DNA of 62,663 nt from the NCBI GenBank assembly GCA_013115125.1, contig JABANN010000143.1, positions 1 through 62,663 on the forward strand. Reading direction: 5' to 3'. The position numbers and the translations under genes were made by a program. The DNA comes from Perkinsus olseni. Taxonomy: Eukaryota; Perkinsozoa; Perkinsida. Positions 10,655 through 22,108 of the stretch are shown here, piece by piece. The number at the start of each line of letters is the position of its first letter. Position 1 is the first letter of the stretch. The notes below the pieces were generated by a model that saw only the letters and a list, made by a program, of their open reading frames with translations, made no database searches and had not been told where the DNA came from.

Positions 10655-13600
10655 ATGGCAGCTCAAGTGATGAGGACGCCTGCTGCAGCACCGCCGTCTA
10701 TGGTGACGAGTGGGAAGCTAGAAGTGTCAGAAAGGACCTCAGGACCATCAGTCGATCTGTCGGCGTGTGTTGACGTTGAGATGGAGGAAGAGTTGCGGAG
10801 GAGCCCGGGGTCGATGCGCCTTTGGTGGTACTACATACAGGCCACGACTAAGCGGATGGAGATGAGGCAGAACGCGGATCTGAAGGTGGGAGAGTTGGGG
10901 AAGGTGTGGTATGGGAGCTGTGTATTGGTCAGGATGCGTTTATGGAGTTCCTTTGTCAACTTCATGAGAGAGCACTGAGGGAACTGCCGAGGTGTTACAA
11001 GATCTGGCACAACTATCTCAAACTGAGAGTAAGGGGAAATTTGGTATGCAATTATCCGTATCTTTCTACTCGACGCTTACCCCTTCCGGTCCTGCTAGTA
11101 TTAGATGGCGGTTTCTCATATCGCTTTTTTAGTACCACTCCTTCTGCAACTCCCGAGCCGTTCGAAAGTTCCATCATCATCTCCCTCTGTAGGAGTCCTG
11201 GGTGGCGGACTTGTGCGTGACGGACCCAGCCTGTGACGTGGTGGAGGCCTGCTACGCCCGAGCTGTCTGCATGCTGGGCAAGATGCCTCGGATATGGGAG
11301 GAGTATATTGAGCATCTCACAAGGAGGTTGAAGATCACTGCGACCCGACACGTGAGAGCGTCTACGGGTGTGCCTTGCCGTTATTGGCTTTGGTCAGGTC
11401 ATCTACGAGGCCTTGAGGAGCCTTCCGATCACACAGCACTATCGTGTTTGGGCGTTGGTAAGTTACGTTTGGTGTGGTATTGGTTATGGTGGGGTGTCAG
11501 GCTATGAAGTTGATCAGAGAGCTCAACGTGCCGGTTAGAACGGGTGGTGAGCTGTTCAGGAGTTACCTCATGTTGGAGCCAGCGCATGCGGAGACGTACG
11601 TGGCGTATCTCGAGGAAGAGGAGCAGTGGGATGAGGCTGCGAGGTTGCTGGTGAGTAAATAGCCTAGTGGTGGAGCGCGCGGTTGCTTATAGAGAGGTCG
11701 TCGGATCGAATCCACGTGACCGTATTTTAGATGAAATTGGTTAACGACCCCGACTTCGTGTCCATGGAAGGGAAGTCCAACCATCAGCTTTGGCTTGAAC
11801 TCTGCGATATGGTCACTACACACGGTAAGCTACCAACTACCACACCTCTCCCGACTCTTGGGCTTCTAGTAATGAATATATTTCCGAGCACACAGTAGCA
11901 TTTAGTAAAGACGGTCCATCTATTTCTGGGCTCTCCACGGGCTAGCATATGTGTGGACGATTATGTGATTATTATGCGCATGATGGAGATGTTGGCCCAC
12001 TCTCATCAGTATTACTCCCTCAGGCCCTTTCATTAAGTCCGTGGACGTGGACGCAGTGGTGCGATCGGCGATAGGGAAGTTCTCGGACCAAACGGGTCGT
12101 CTGTGGAACAGTCTGGCCGACTACTACGTGCAGCTAGGCAACTTCGGCAAAGTAGGGCGATCGGATTTTTAATGGTCATGCATCGCTTCGCTCCGCCTAA
12201 TTTTCAGGCGCGTGACGTTTATGAAGAGGCCCTAGAGAGTATATCGACAGTGCGTGATTTCTCGTTGGTCTTTGAGGCTTACCAGAAGTTCCTCGAGAAT
12301 CTTGTAACCGTTTACAGCGAGATGGAGGAGGAGAACGAGGAAGGAAAGGACACGGCGGGCTCCACGGCTGACCTTCTAGTGGAGGTAAACCCGCACAGGT
12401 TCGATCCCCGCACCCGGCATTTTTCCTTCCAGGTTCTTGCCAAGCTCATAGATCGTCGATTGGACCTTCAGTCTCAAGTGAAGCTCCGGCAGAACCCCAA
12501 CAAGGTCTCCGAATGGATCTCTCGCGCTAAGCTCTTCAAGGACGACCCTCTCGCTGTTATAAGTAAAAAGATTTCTAGAAAATGCCACCTGTGGGGATCG
12601 AACCCGGGTGGAGATTAACATCATTTCCATTGTCAGTGCAATCAATGGTTCCGATTCGTCATACGTCGATAAGATCACAAGAAAATTCCAGCTAATTTTT
12701 GCTGTTTTTTTCAGAGACTTTTGCCGAGGGTGTGAAGACTGTTGACCCGTACCAAGCAGATGGGAAGCTGAGCAGACTGTGGATTGAATTTGCCAAGTAA
12801 GAATCTGGAAGGGTCGAACTGAGGCCGGTGCTGGTCTAGGGTCGTATTATGATGAGGAGAGGTTTTGATGTATCTGAGGTGTCGCACAATCGATCACCGG
12901 GGCGAGCGTGTTTTTCACGGCTTCTCGTACTGTGCATTGATGAGCTGGTATTTTCCTCTTTTTCTATCAGTTATTACATTAATACTGGTAAGGACATCGC
13001 CAATGCCCGAGCGGTGTACGAGAAGGCTGTCAAAGTCGAGTTCCGCAACGCCGAGGAGTTGGCGTCGGTGTGGTGCGCCTGGATCGAGATGGAGATCCAA
13101 CAGAAGAACAACAAACAGGTGGGGAGGAATGATGAGGAGAGGCGATGATGGTTGTCTTTTAGGCACTGGAAATTTCGCGGCGCGCGGTCGGGCAGTACAA
13201 GGGAGCGGAGGCTGGTACGGTGCAAGCCCAGTTGTCGAGGAGCGTCCGACTGTGGCATTTGGCGGCGGATTGCGAGAGATTTATTGCGAAAAATTTGGTA
13301 TGAACGACAGCTCAAAGATGAATTATCTTATTCATTCTGCGCAGGACACGACCAGAGCGGTGTACGATAAGATGATCGACTTGAAGGTGGCCACCCCACA
13401 GACCTGTAGGCCGGGAAACCGCCATCCCGATCGCCATCAGCACCCTCCCTTCGGCAGGCATCGATTATGCACAGTTCGAGGAAGACAACAAGTACTTTGA
13501 GAAGTCCTTCCAGGTCTACGAGAGGGCCGTTAGCTTATTCAGATGGCCGCACGCGAAGGATATCTGGGTACGCCAGACCTGCTCATGGACGATGTGATTT

Positions 13601-15576
13601 GGGCGATTTTAGGTACTGTATTTGTCGAAATTCACGAACCGGTATAAGGGATCGAAGTTGGAGAGGTCTCGGGAGTTGTTCGATCATGCCTTGGCTCACT
13701 GCCCGGCTAAATACTGTCGGATGATGTATGTGTGTATAGCGACGTATCTTAGGTTGATGATGGTATGATACGAGTAGGTATCAAATGTATGCACAGTTTG
13801 AAGAAAGATACGGCCTGGCGAAGGAATCTTTGAAGATTCTCCATCGTGGCGTGGCGAAGGTCGAGAAGAACGAGCGTGTGCGGATGTAAGATACCTCCAC
13901 CGTCCCTGCTTTGGACGATCAATAATATTCTACCAGTTCATCACAATTTTCGCTTTCTTCGGACTATCTCTCAGAATGGGAGGGAATCCCGTTTGCCTGA
14001 AGTATAACTCGTACTGTGTAAAATTTTTGACGCTCGTACTGTAGGAGCGTCAAAAATTTTACTGTGTGACCGCTTCTTCCGAGAAAAATATTTCAATGGC
14101 GTCGTGTATCTTCTTCTCCTCCCCACGCTTATCCGAAAATAGAGTTTTTTTCCGGAAAATTTTCTCGAATTTTTCCGGGTGAATACAGTGCTCCAAATAA
14201 TCTTAGAATATTTCCAAAAAATGAGATTTCTCTGTAGCAAGCAGAGCACTACAGCGTGATATCCTTGGCAGTGCGCAATAGGATTCGAATGAAATCAGCA
14301 ACTTGCGGAAGATTCTTATGCCATTTTGATCGTGGTGATGATGAGCAGGTACAACCTGCTGCTCGCGAAGACTGTGGACCTCCTAGGAGCACCGGCCACA
14401 AGGCCGATCTACGAGGAGGCGATAGGTTCGTCTGTGGATGGCCGGAGTGCGTCGGATGGTATCTTTCGTTTCTTAGCAACCCTTGATGATGATCGTCAGA
14501 TCGTGCGGATGTGCTTACAGTAAGTCTTCGTGGTGATTCGGTTCTGGGAGGGTATCTTTCGGGTTGGGGATTCTGGTTAGTTATCTCGAGGTTGAGAATC
14601 TTATGTTGAACCTTGCATGATACAGGTTTGGTATGGAAATTGCGAAATATAGGGCGAAATGGTCGCCCGAAGAACGTATCTTTTCCCTGGATAAAACTCG
14701 ACCTTTTCTGTGATACACACGGATGCATTGGATACGCCCTGCTTCTCGAATGATTCCTCTGTGGCAGGTATAGTAACATCGAGAGAGCCATGGGGGAGAT
14801 AGACCGAGCTAGGGCGATACTCAAGCATTGTAGCCAATACTGCGACCCTGGTGAGGTATCTTTTTCTCTGTGATAGCCCATGATCAACCTCCAGGTAAGG
14901 AGAAGTCCGAGGAGTACATTGGTAACTTCTGGAACGAGTGGAGAGAATTCGAGCTCACCTACGGCAACGCGGATACGTAAGATACTCCCCTCCTCGGGCG
15001 TATCTTAGGTCGACCCGTGCAGATACCGAGAATTACGACGTATCTGGCGAAGCGTTATGGCGCAGTATTCAAGACAGCACTTCAACGCCACGGATATTAG
15101 TCATCAAATTACGGAGCAGATGGAAAGGGACAAGGCGGAAGGAGATGATAATGACGACGAGGTGGCTGAGGCAAGACAGCCGGTCTCTTGTTCGACATTC
15201 TTTGTGTCAGGCTGACCCGATGGCAGCAGCGGAGAGACAGGCCGAGCGCAAAAGAGGTTCGATAATTCTTCGCGCTGCGGAGGAATCTTTGTTTTTCAGC
15301 TCGAGATGACGAGAGCAGTGGGGACTCTGTGGCGAAGCGGTTGAGGTTGCAGGAGGAGAAGCTGGACTTTATCGAGAGCTCGTCATTCACTGGAGAGAAG
15401 GAAGGCTTCTCCTTCAAGATGGGGGCTAGGGGATTGGGGTAAGGCCACCGCTGGAGGTATCTTAGGTTCACCCTTGCACATTATGTAGTTATTATCGCGA
15501 TCTTGGTGGGCTGCTCGCCTTGGAGACCTCCCGAGGAGGAGAGGATGAGGACATCGAGTTGTCAGAAGATCTTTGA
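10655..15576 (+). CDS. SYF1: Pre-mRNA-splicing factor SYF1 (XAB2 orthologue), HAT repeats, many exons
   Basis: Spliced exons follow SYF1/XAB2 closely from end to end: [229 protein letters not shown] and [23 protein letters not shown]1 is a half-a-TPR scaffold of the Prp19-associated (NineTeen) complex in the nuclear spliceosome; XAB2 also acts in transcription-coupled repair. The ATG at about 10655 precedes the first HAT repeat with a short tail; the stop is TGA at 15574. Its introns are a showcase of the recurrent families: tRNA-like at 11651-11730 and 12385-12432, reversed tRNA-like in 12563-12714, hairpin type at 14977-15022 and 15439-15488. A splicing factor is thus among the genes most loaded with element-like introns. 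Confidence 0.93.
11651..11730 (+). repeat. Near-full tRNA-like intron of SYF1 (80 nt)
   Basis: Runs GTGAGTAAATAGCC...GTATTTTAG. It carries an A-box-like TAGCCTAGTGGTGGAGC and a B-box-like GGATCGAATCC at tRNA-like spacing, then a short T-run. Removing it restores the SYF1 reading WDEAARLL into [11 protein letters not shown]. The T-arm has a bulge and no sound anticodon arm is seen, so a working tRNA is unlikely. Of the intron copies this is the most complete, keeping both promoter boxes. Confidence 0.8.
12385..12432 (+). repeat. tRNA-like 3'-half intron of SYF1 (48 nt)
   Basis: Starts GTAAACCCGCAC, contains CAGGTTCGATCCCCGC, and ends CATTTTTCCTTCCAG. Removal joins TADLLVE to VLAKLIDRR in frame, as SYF1 homology requires. 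It contains little beyond a T-arm, a 3' acceptor-like stretch and the T-run. Confidence 0.8.
12563..12714 (-). repeat. SYF1 intron with a reversed tRNA-like piece
   Basis: This 152-nt intron (GTAAAAAG...TTTTTTTCAG) contains GGGGATCGAACCCGGG, a B-box/T-arm in the antisense orientation to the gene. Removal joins DDPLAVI to [12 protein letters not shown] in frame. It shows that the tRNA-like piece is tolerated in both orientations; here the polypyrimidine tract is independent of it. Confidence 0.65.
14019..14061. repeat. Inverted repeat in a SYF1 intron, 17-bp arms
   Basis: Arms TAAAATTTTTGACGCTC and GAGCGTCAAAAATTTTA flank nine bases (GTACTGTAG) inside the long intron 13887-14345. That intron starts GTAAGATACCTCC, the same donor phrase as other hairpin introns. 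The arms would form a strong stem in the pre-mRNA. Confidence 0.85.
14977..15022 (+). repeat. Hairpin-type intron of SYF1 (46 nt)
   Basis: Starts GTAAGATACTCCCC, then GTATCTTAGGTCGACCC, ends GTGCAG. The AAGATAC and GTATCTT blocks are complementary and would bring the donor near the 3' end. Removal joins the conserved TYGNADT to [15 protein letters not shown]. Related sequences occur in two other SYF1 introns (13730-13780, 15439-15488) and in the CDK gene. Confidence 0.8.
15439..15488 (+). repeat. Hairpin-family intron of SYF1 (50 nt)
   Basis: Runs GTAAGGCCACC...GTATCTTAGGTTCACCC...TTATGTAG. Removal joins KMGARGLG to [12 protein letters not shown] in the last SYF1 exon. It shares the GTATCTTAGGT(T/C)nACCC core with the intron at 14977. 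Confidence 0.75.
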
Positions 15577-16144
15577 GCGACTAATACAAACGTTTCCAAA
15601 CGTTATTTACCCGACTTGAGTTGGTCAGTAGTTTCGTCTACGAACTCGGACGGGCTCGGGCAGAAGCCTTTCGACCACACCCTCATCCGATAAACTCTTT
15701 GATGGCGGAGCGACGCACCACAGGCAGTCCAAGAGGTGTTATTACTGGTGATAGGCAACCTCCAAACTGAGCACGTGGAGGCTGGAATAGGAAGTGATGA
15801 CGGAAGATCGTATGGTCGACTAAGAGTTGCTAGTCTGCTGACTAAGACGTTCTCGGCGTCGGACTCGGGAAGGGGCGCTTCTTACAGTTCAACAACCACT
15901 GACGGTGGCGTTTTATGGGACAACGGTTGCACAGCAACCCTGATCTTCCGCATGCCCGTCGGAGATCTCAGGAGGACCGTAGCTCCTACTGCTACCTGCG
16001 CCTCTCTACTGCATCTCCGCTCTACCATCGTGATGATCTCAACTATTAAGTGAACTCAACAGCAGCAGTCATTAACGGATAACTCAGTTTATCTTTTTTT
16101 TGTTTTACAAAGGTGGTAGGAGATAACCATCAACAACAGAATCT
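15577..16144. other. Convergent intergenic region, SYF1 to H2B
   Basis: SYF1 ends at 15576 and histone H2B, on the other strand, ends at 16145, so this is a tail-to-tail spacer. An open frame of about 105 codons crosses it on (+) but has no recognisable motif. I do not see a canonical metazoan histone 3' stem-loop just downstream of the H2B stop. Confidence 0.5.
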
Positions 16145-16489
16145 CTAAGCTGAAGTAAACTTAGTGACAGCCTTCGTGCCCTCACTAACAGCATGCTTGG
16201 CCAACTCTCCCGGCAAGACCAGTCGAATGGCGGTCTGAATCTCCCTGCTGGAGAGCGTCCCCTTGTTGCTGTACTTGCACAGCTTGCTGGCCTCCGTCAT
16301 GATCCTGTCGAAAGTGTCGTTGACGAGGGAGTTCATAATCATCATACTCTTCTTAGAGATGCCGGTCTTGGGGTGAACTTGCTTCAGAACTTTGAAAATG
16401 TAACTGTTGAAGGTCTCCGAACGAGAGCGTCTCTTCTTCTTGATGTCCTTCGAGACAGCAGCGGCCGACTTCTTAGTGGGGGATGACAT
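16145..16489 (-). CDS. H2B: Histone H2B
   Basis: An intronless 114-residue frame on the minus strand. The tail is short and basic ([15 protein letters not shown], then [11 protein letters not shown]). It is followed by the H2B histone fold: [71 protein letters not shown] and the end [10 protein letters not shown]. These are the signature H2B helices, and the length is normal for a protist H2B. It pairs with H2A in the nucleosome. No linked H2A or other histone gene is present. A true nucleosomal histone argues against a core dinoflagellate, where histones are poorly expressed, and fits a perkinsid or another alveolate. Being intronless among intron-rich genes is usual for core histones. Confidence 0.97.
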   Translation of the reverse strand: MSSPTKKSAAAVSKDIKKKRRSRSETFNSYIFKVLKQVHPKTGISKKSMMIMNSLVNDTFDRIMTEASKLCKYSNKGTLSSREIQTAIRLVLPGELAKHAVSEGTKAVTKFTSA

Positions 16490-16725
16490 TACTACTTTGT
16501 CGTATCACAACTACTCAACTTTCAGGAAAAAATATCGGCATCAAAAACAGAAAATTCCGTAAAAACTACTGCGCAAAGTGAACTTATGGCAGATGGTATG
16601 AACTTCCTATAACCGATGAAAAATGAATTTGCCCAAGTTTACAATTTTCATCCTAATTTCAAATAATCGTAAAAAACTGAAATTTTCGCCGACAAGGGGG
16701 CGTAGTTAAATGTACTCTCATCACA

Positions 16726-18400
16726 CTAAGAGAGTCGATAAATATTTTGATAGAATACGTTCCCGTCGAAGACCGAGACAAGTACGAACAAATCTTTGTT
16801 TCGCTTGTACATCGAAATGTTCACGATTTGCGAAAGTTGTGGTACTGTAAATAAGCACGAAAACAGACGACCGTCGAAGTGACCACCCCTCGAAATAAGA
16901 GTCCCCCCAATCAAAGCCAACCCGACTGCCAACGAAAGATTCTCCTTTCGATGATCATGAAACAACAGCAACGCACAGCTCAGAAGAGGCCCTTCGAATG
17001 CATGTGGAAAGCCCGGGCCCGCATCTTCCTCTCCCTCTTCGTTGTAAGGTACTCCATTCGAGTGTGCCGTACCGTCCTTCTGTTATCAACTCGTCCACAG
17101 CTTTCAAGAAGCTGATTAAAGATGTCCTCGCTGGGAATCGAACCAGGGACCTCACCTTGCGGAACTTCTCCGCTTTAGATTTGGCGTCCAGGAACGTACC
17201 CCCTTGCACTCGGAACAGACGATGTCTGGAAGTTGTGGTACGAAACCATCAAGAGACACCCGTCGCTCACCTTGGCCTCCCTTTCTCTGTCCAACCAACC
17301 CGCCAGCAGTTCATTCTCGGATAATACATCACCTCCGATACCGTACTGAAAACAGCCAATCGAGAGGGCCACCCGCTAGCTCCGAGACGGAGAGGAAAAA
17401 TCCGATCGCAAAAACCGAAAAAATGGGAATCAGAAAATTACCAACCAAAACGGCGAGTGTTCCTGATGACGAATTCCCTAGCCGGCTCCGTCTGATGGAG
17501 CAATCACAGAAACTATTACTGCGAATATGACTGTGGTGAACGAAGAATCTTTCTCTCTGCCAAAGACCACCTCGACCTACCTCATATCATATGGTATCTT
17601 ATCATGTTCAACATTATACCTTCGACGCTTCCAGAAATTTTCCGGTAGTAAATTGTACGGATAATCTGTGCCGCAAAATCGACCATCTCTCACAGTAGCG
17701 ATGAACTGTTGCAACCTGCACGCATGCACATGACGAGGTCGAAAGATTCCTCCCAGTATTACTGGTAATTTTTCGGAAAATATTTAGCAAACCCGTCCAC
17801 GACCGCCTCCCGCTCCGGCAGGGCTCTCCACGCTGACTGAATATGAGGATGCCTTGTTACCTTCGGATTTGGTGGTCGATACCTACACCGTCACGCGCCA
17901 CGAAATTCCAGCACGCATGCGCAAAGAAACCACCTCAAAAATTGGACTTCACCCGATACCAACCCTCCACCAAATCGTAGAGGAATTACCGGAGAATCCA
18001 CAGCAAGTACGAACGAGACGCCGGTCAACGATCCCATTCGACCATACACGAAAGTGAGGCCCAGATAATTATCGGGCGAGCGAGATTTGCGTAAATACAA
18101 TCCTTGCACGCATGCACAAGCTGACGATGGTAATTGTTAGTCCAGAACGGAGTGAAAAATTGGATCGAGAAATGCCCTGAGGTGATGATGATGAGAGAAA
18201 CGGTAGAAAGAGAGAGGAGAGACGCATCCAAGCTCGCTCTGCTATCTGTGTAAAACCGATCGGAATATCTTTAATTCCGTAATGAGCAAGCTCCAACCTA
18301 GCGGCGTGGATACCCAGGTAGGGACAGCCGACACAACACCCCTTAGCGAACCTCATTCTAAGACCCCCTCTTCCCATTACTACCATTTAAAGTAGCAGCC
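16726..18400 (-). CDS. Unidentified multi-exon minus-strand gene
   Basis: Several minus-strand exons with good splice sites: a 3'-terminal exon with VPQLSQIVNISMYKRNKDLF and LVSVFDGNVFYQNIYRLS before the stop at 16726; FLKAVDELITEGRYGTLEWS; TFLDAKSKAEKFR; and further upstream LSENELLAGWLDRE (about 17330) and YGRMGSLTGVSFVLAVDS (about 18020). The first pair is joined across a 44-nt tRNA-like intron (17112-17155). I do not recognise the product, and the 5' end and full exon set are uncertain. Introns here also carry the GCATGCGTGC motif (17721, 17921, 18107) and one AATTTCGTGGCGCG element (about 17890). Confidence 0.4.
17112..17155 (-). repeat. tRNA-like intron, minus-strand gene (44 nt)
   Basis: Read on the minus strand it starts GTGAGGTCCC, contains CTGGTTCGATTCCCAGC (a perfect T-arm with B box) and ends ATCTTTAATCAG. 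Here the GGTCCC before the T-arm almost touches the 5' splice site, so it is among the shortest copies. Like most copies it is sense with respect to its host gene. Confidence 0.75.
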
Positions 18401-18560
18401 CGGTTTGACGATCAGGGTCCTTCTCTGGGGCAGCAACCCGACAGGCTGACAGGCCGCCTTTCGCCATCCGCCGATGAAGGAAGATAATAAAATCATCCAA
18501 ACAAAACTTGCTTCGCTCCGCTCGCCATGAACACAACACGACCAGTTGATAATTAAATCA

Positions 18561-20560
18561 CTACCAGAAACCCTCATCGTCCGATGGATGCTCATCACCA
18601 TCGACTTGAGAAATTTTGGGGAAAAGTTTCAGAACGTTTCCAGTCGTCATTTCCGCCACTTCCTCCACACTCACATTCATCAGCTCCGCCAGGGCTTTGG
18701 CCACAGCGACCGTCCTGAGCGATAACAACGCATTCGACCCACCTAACGCCGTCAGAAAACCGTAATGTCTCTATCGACGCCCCTCAGCTGGTATTTAGTT
18801 TCATTGTTATGAGGCGAGGATGAGCCCGGGGTCACTGTGGAAGTTACCCCTAGGCGACAGAAAAAATTCCTAATCCCACCACCCAAGGTAGATCCTCGCC
18901 CTGTAAATCGAACGCGCTCAGTCTCGTCCCAATACCCGAACATTAAATGCCTCAGTTCCGGAAAGCCCCCTGCTCGCCCTACTACCCTGCAGGTTCCGTT
19001 TTCTTGGTTCCACTCAGACAATCAACGTCATAGTAATCATCATCACCTCTCATGTAGGGACAGTCTGTCTCCAACACTAGTCGGGAAAGGGGAAGGTAAC
19101 CGCAGGAGACCAGCGACCGAATCGAAGCCCCTCTTTCGCGCATACAAAGATACCTGCGAGGATTTGTCAAACGACCAAGGATGATAAAGATGTCCTGAAT
19201 TTTCATGTTATAATCATATACGCACGTATGCTTATAAGCCGCAGAGCCGAAAGAGCGATAGAACAGGACACTGTAATTTTGACAGCCGTGGGAATCGAAC
19301 CTGGGACCTTCATTTTTCATGGAACTTTGCCAGCGCAGGCTCCACCCCTTCGTCGCGAAGGCCTAGTTATATATTGAATTTGACTACCCAGTACTCTACT
19401 ACTTGACATTTTCACTCCATTATCTTCGAATTCTTCACTTGGTGAACTTATTTTCCATTTACATTCTAGCCATTTGAGCGCTTCCAGCCCGATGGTAGGG
19501 AGCGGATAACAATCACTACTCCCCTCTACTACCCTGTCAAACCTATCCAGTACCCTTTCTGCATGTATTCCTGTGCCACTTGCCGGCTGCCAGTAAAACA
19601 GTGGAAAACAGCGAGCTTCGGATCAATACGATGCTTGGATAAGATACGCAACTGAACAGCAAGAAAAGTGTCACTGCGCCACGAAATTACCCTGCCTTGT
19701 CGACTCACGCAGTCTTGGTCGGACCCCAGAGGCCCTCCTCCCCGTCCGCGGTCTCTCTCATGCAGGAACAAAGGCATGTGAAGCTCGGACGCTGAGGCAA
19801 CCTGAAATGCTACAACTAGCTTCGGAATTCGAAACAAGAACCATTCAATTCGACGGTACCAGCCAAAACCGGCAAGAATGATTTGGCGAGAAGATGATAA
19901 TCCGTGGACTGCAAGACGGCGAGCAGGCGAAGAACACCGTATGAAGAGGCAACACGGTAATTAATAGGAAGGTCATTTTGAATCCATGTCCAGGATTTCC
20001 ACACTCGAACAGAGGATTGCAGAGAGGCTGATATTCACAGCTAGAGGTGTCAGAAAATGTTACCCATTATGCGCCTATCTTCTCGGGTATGCGTCCGTCG
20101 CCGATTCCCTTCGAGGGAGTGAGCTCAGAAGGGAAAAAATAAACCTTTACACCTATCCCGAATTGAGCTTCGACGGAGAAGCAACAGAAACCCAGTACCC
20201 AGCATCACTTGCTTGTCAAACCAATCTAGTTGGCTTTCCCGAGTCGAGAACATTCTATCATAGTCAAGTCCACATTCTCCAATAGCCACACAGTACGGGG
20301 AGGCAGCGAGTTGTCGAAGCTCCGCGATGGTGTTCTAGCAAAGATGCATGGCGCCGGGATCGAACCGGGGACCTTTCGATTACTACCTCATCGCAGTTCT
20401 TGACTTCGTGAGGGTGCACACCCGCCGTGAAGAACAACTGCGGTCGATGAGCCTTATCGGAGCCCATCACCTCATCCACCCTCACACGACACAATTCTTC
20501 GGCCCATTTTGACCCTGAAAAGAGGTTCCCGCTGAGCTTCAGTAACGGCTGAGGAAACCG
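18561..20560 (-). CDS. TatD-family metal-dependent nuclease (N-terminal exon uncertain)
   Basis: Minus-strand exons read, in order, SKWAEELCRVRV, LFFTAGVHPHEVKNCDE, NTIAELRQLAASPYCVAIGE, CGLDYDRMFSTRESQ, ELHMPLFLHERD, LRILSKHRIDPKLAVFHCF, TGSRQVAQEYMQKGYWIGL, ASIRSLVSCGYLPLSRLVLE, TDCPYMRG and KALAELMNVSVEEVAEMTTG, then NVLKLFPKIS and a TAG at 18561. This order of metal-ligand blocks (HPH, GE.GLDY, LH.RD, FHCFTG, ETD.PY) is the TatD DNase signature within the amidohydrolase fold. TatD enzymes are 3'-5' exonucleases linked to DNA repair or apoptotic DNA breakdown. The opening (D-I/V-G-A-N-L-like) motif was not firmly placed; a VDVGTTL phrase at about 21350 (-) is a possible but distant candidate. 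Introns include tRNA-like (20335-20386, and one at 19286) and AATTTCGTGGCGC (about 19676) copies. Confidence 0.88.
19283..19375 (-). repeat. Longer tRNA-like piece in a TatD intron
   Basis: On the minus strand it contains AGGTCCCAGGTTCGATTCCC, preceded about 60 bases upstream by ACTAGGCCTTCGCGACGAA. The same ACTAGGCCTTCGC(A/G)ACGAA phrase recurs beside the tRNA-like piece at 36841-36910, so both descend from one longer element rather than from separate tRNAs. Confidence 0.65.
20335..20386 (-). repeat. tRNA-like intron of the TatD gene (52 nt)
   Basis: On the minus strand it runs GTAGTAATCGAAAGGTCCCC, then GGTTCGATCCCGGC, and ends TCTTTGCTAG. Removal joins GVHPHEVKNCDE to NTIAELRQLAASP in frame, as the TatD family requires. 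Confidence 0.8.
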
Positions 20561-20699
20561 CAGCGGTCGAAGCGGAAAATCGAAATTTTGTTGCGCTAAG
20601 TTCCGATAGTCCAAAACCGAAAAAAGTGCTGAAATTATCGAAAACGCGCGATTTTCCAATCAAAATTTCACGCAATGATGCTGAGTAGAGGAAAAATCT

Positions 20700-22108
20700 T
20701 AATGAGTAATTTCAACAACAATCATGATTCCACGTCTAGGGCCCCTGAGAGCGACCAACCCATCGTGGGCCCTCCCGGTCTCATGGCCGGCCCCTCTGTG
20801 TGAAAAGGAAGCCAGTAGTACTGCTGCTTCAGTAGACTCTCAATGAGAACATGGCCGTCGCAACCCAAAAAATAAGACCATTACCATCCACTACTTCTCA
20901 CGCTGGTCCCGGTGACGACTATCCGCCTTACTCCGGCAGCCCAGCTTCTCCGCAACTGCTGCACCAACAAACCATCACTCAGTGTAGCGATGTTGGCACC
21001 TGAAATAAGAACCAATACCGCAAGAAGTTGGACCAGTCGAATACTCTCCAAACTGCTGACGCGATGGGTTTATTCTCCATGCTATTCGGGCTAGCATCGG
21101 GAATGTGCGACCATTCACTGCGCACCCTGGGAGCCTCTCCTGGATTCTATCCTCCGGCCCCAGTAAGTTATGAGGACGAAATTGAATTATCGGACAAACA
21201 GCACGTCACAGCAGCAACCCGATTGAAGCTTTCCTTATACAAAGTGCTGTACATGATATATTCGCCACGTCTCTCAGCGCAGAGGGCACCGACAGCAGTT
21301 ACTAATGACCAGTATTTTCCGATGGAAAAACAGTAAAACGTCCGAGAGTAGTACCAACGTCCACAAGGCCTTCATCAGTGCCCGACAGTCCCCACTTCCT
21401 CAGCTCATCTAATGCGGCCTCCGTAGCTGGGGAACTCCGATGGGAGGCCCTTCGCCGACCAGCTGACCCGAGCGACTTTACCGAAAGCATGCCGAAAAAC
21501 TAACAGATAGAGAAGTAACAGCAGCAGCAGCAGCAGCAGCCACTTTGTAGTAGACCGAGCTCACTGTCAGTGAGTCACTGTATAGCTAGAGGTGTCAGAA
21601 AAAGGGGCACGCGTTGGCATGCGTCCCCGCAGGCCTCAGTGCTATCGATAACTAATATCATCATACTCTTGCAGTTGGCAATTTAATCAGTTCCCCAGCA
21701 CTTATACAGTCAACAGCTCTTATACGGCTCCTATGGCCTGTTGAAATTTCGGGCGCGTAATGAGCAGTTGAATGTGTGGTACTGCCTTCGAACTCAAAGC
21801 GAAAATGAAAGCACAAATTACAACACATCCCCACCGGTGATCACAATATGCCATCAAAAATTAATACCATGTTTTCCCAAGTAGCACTTTAATCAGTTCC
21901 ACGACATCTCGTCAACGACTCTTTGACGTCTGCTGCTGCTTGCGACTGTGGCGGGATAGGGACACGTAAAGAGTAATTGAATGTACGGTACTACCACCGA
22001 ACCCAAAAAAAGTTGTAGTAAACATCACATCAACAACAAGATCATGATCAACATACTCTCATAACCAAGTCCATCTTAAATGATGAAAGCTTGTCAGATA
22101 CCATCACC
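20700..22108. other. Region without an identified gene
   Basis: I see no recognisable domain. It holds a CAG-type trinucleotide run at about 21517-21541, overlapping small odd-length palindromes at 21560-21580 (CTCACTG-T-CAGTGAG and CAGTGA-G-TCACTG), and a possible minus-strand exon ending 21302 (LDELRKWGLSGTDEG, VDVGTTLG). Similar phrases such as TTTAATCAGTTCC occur near 21682 and 21889, a weak duplication. Confidence 0.4.

Noticed and set aside
13169-13186. AATTTCGCGGCGCGC as another copy of the CGTGGCGCG intron element
   Set aside because: It is coding sequence of SYF1 ([14 protein letters not shown]) conserved by homology, so the resemblance is chance.
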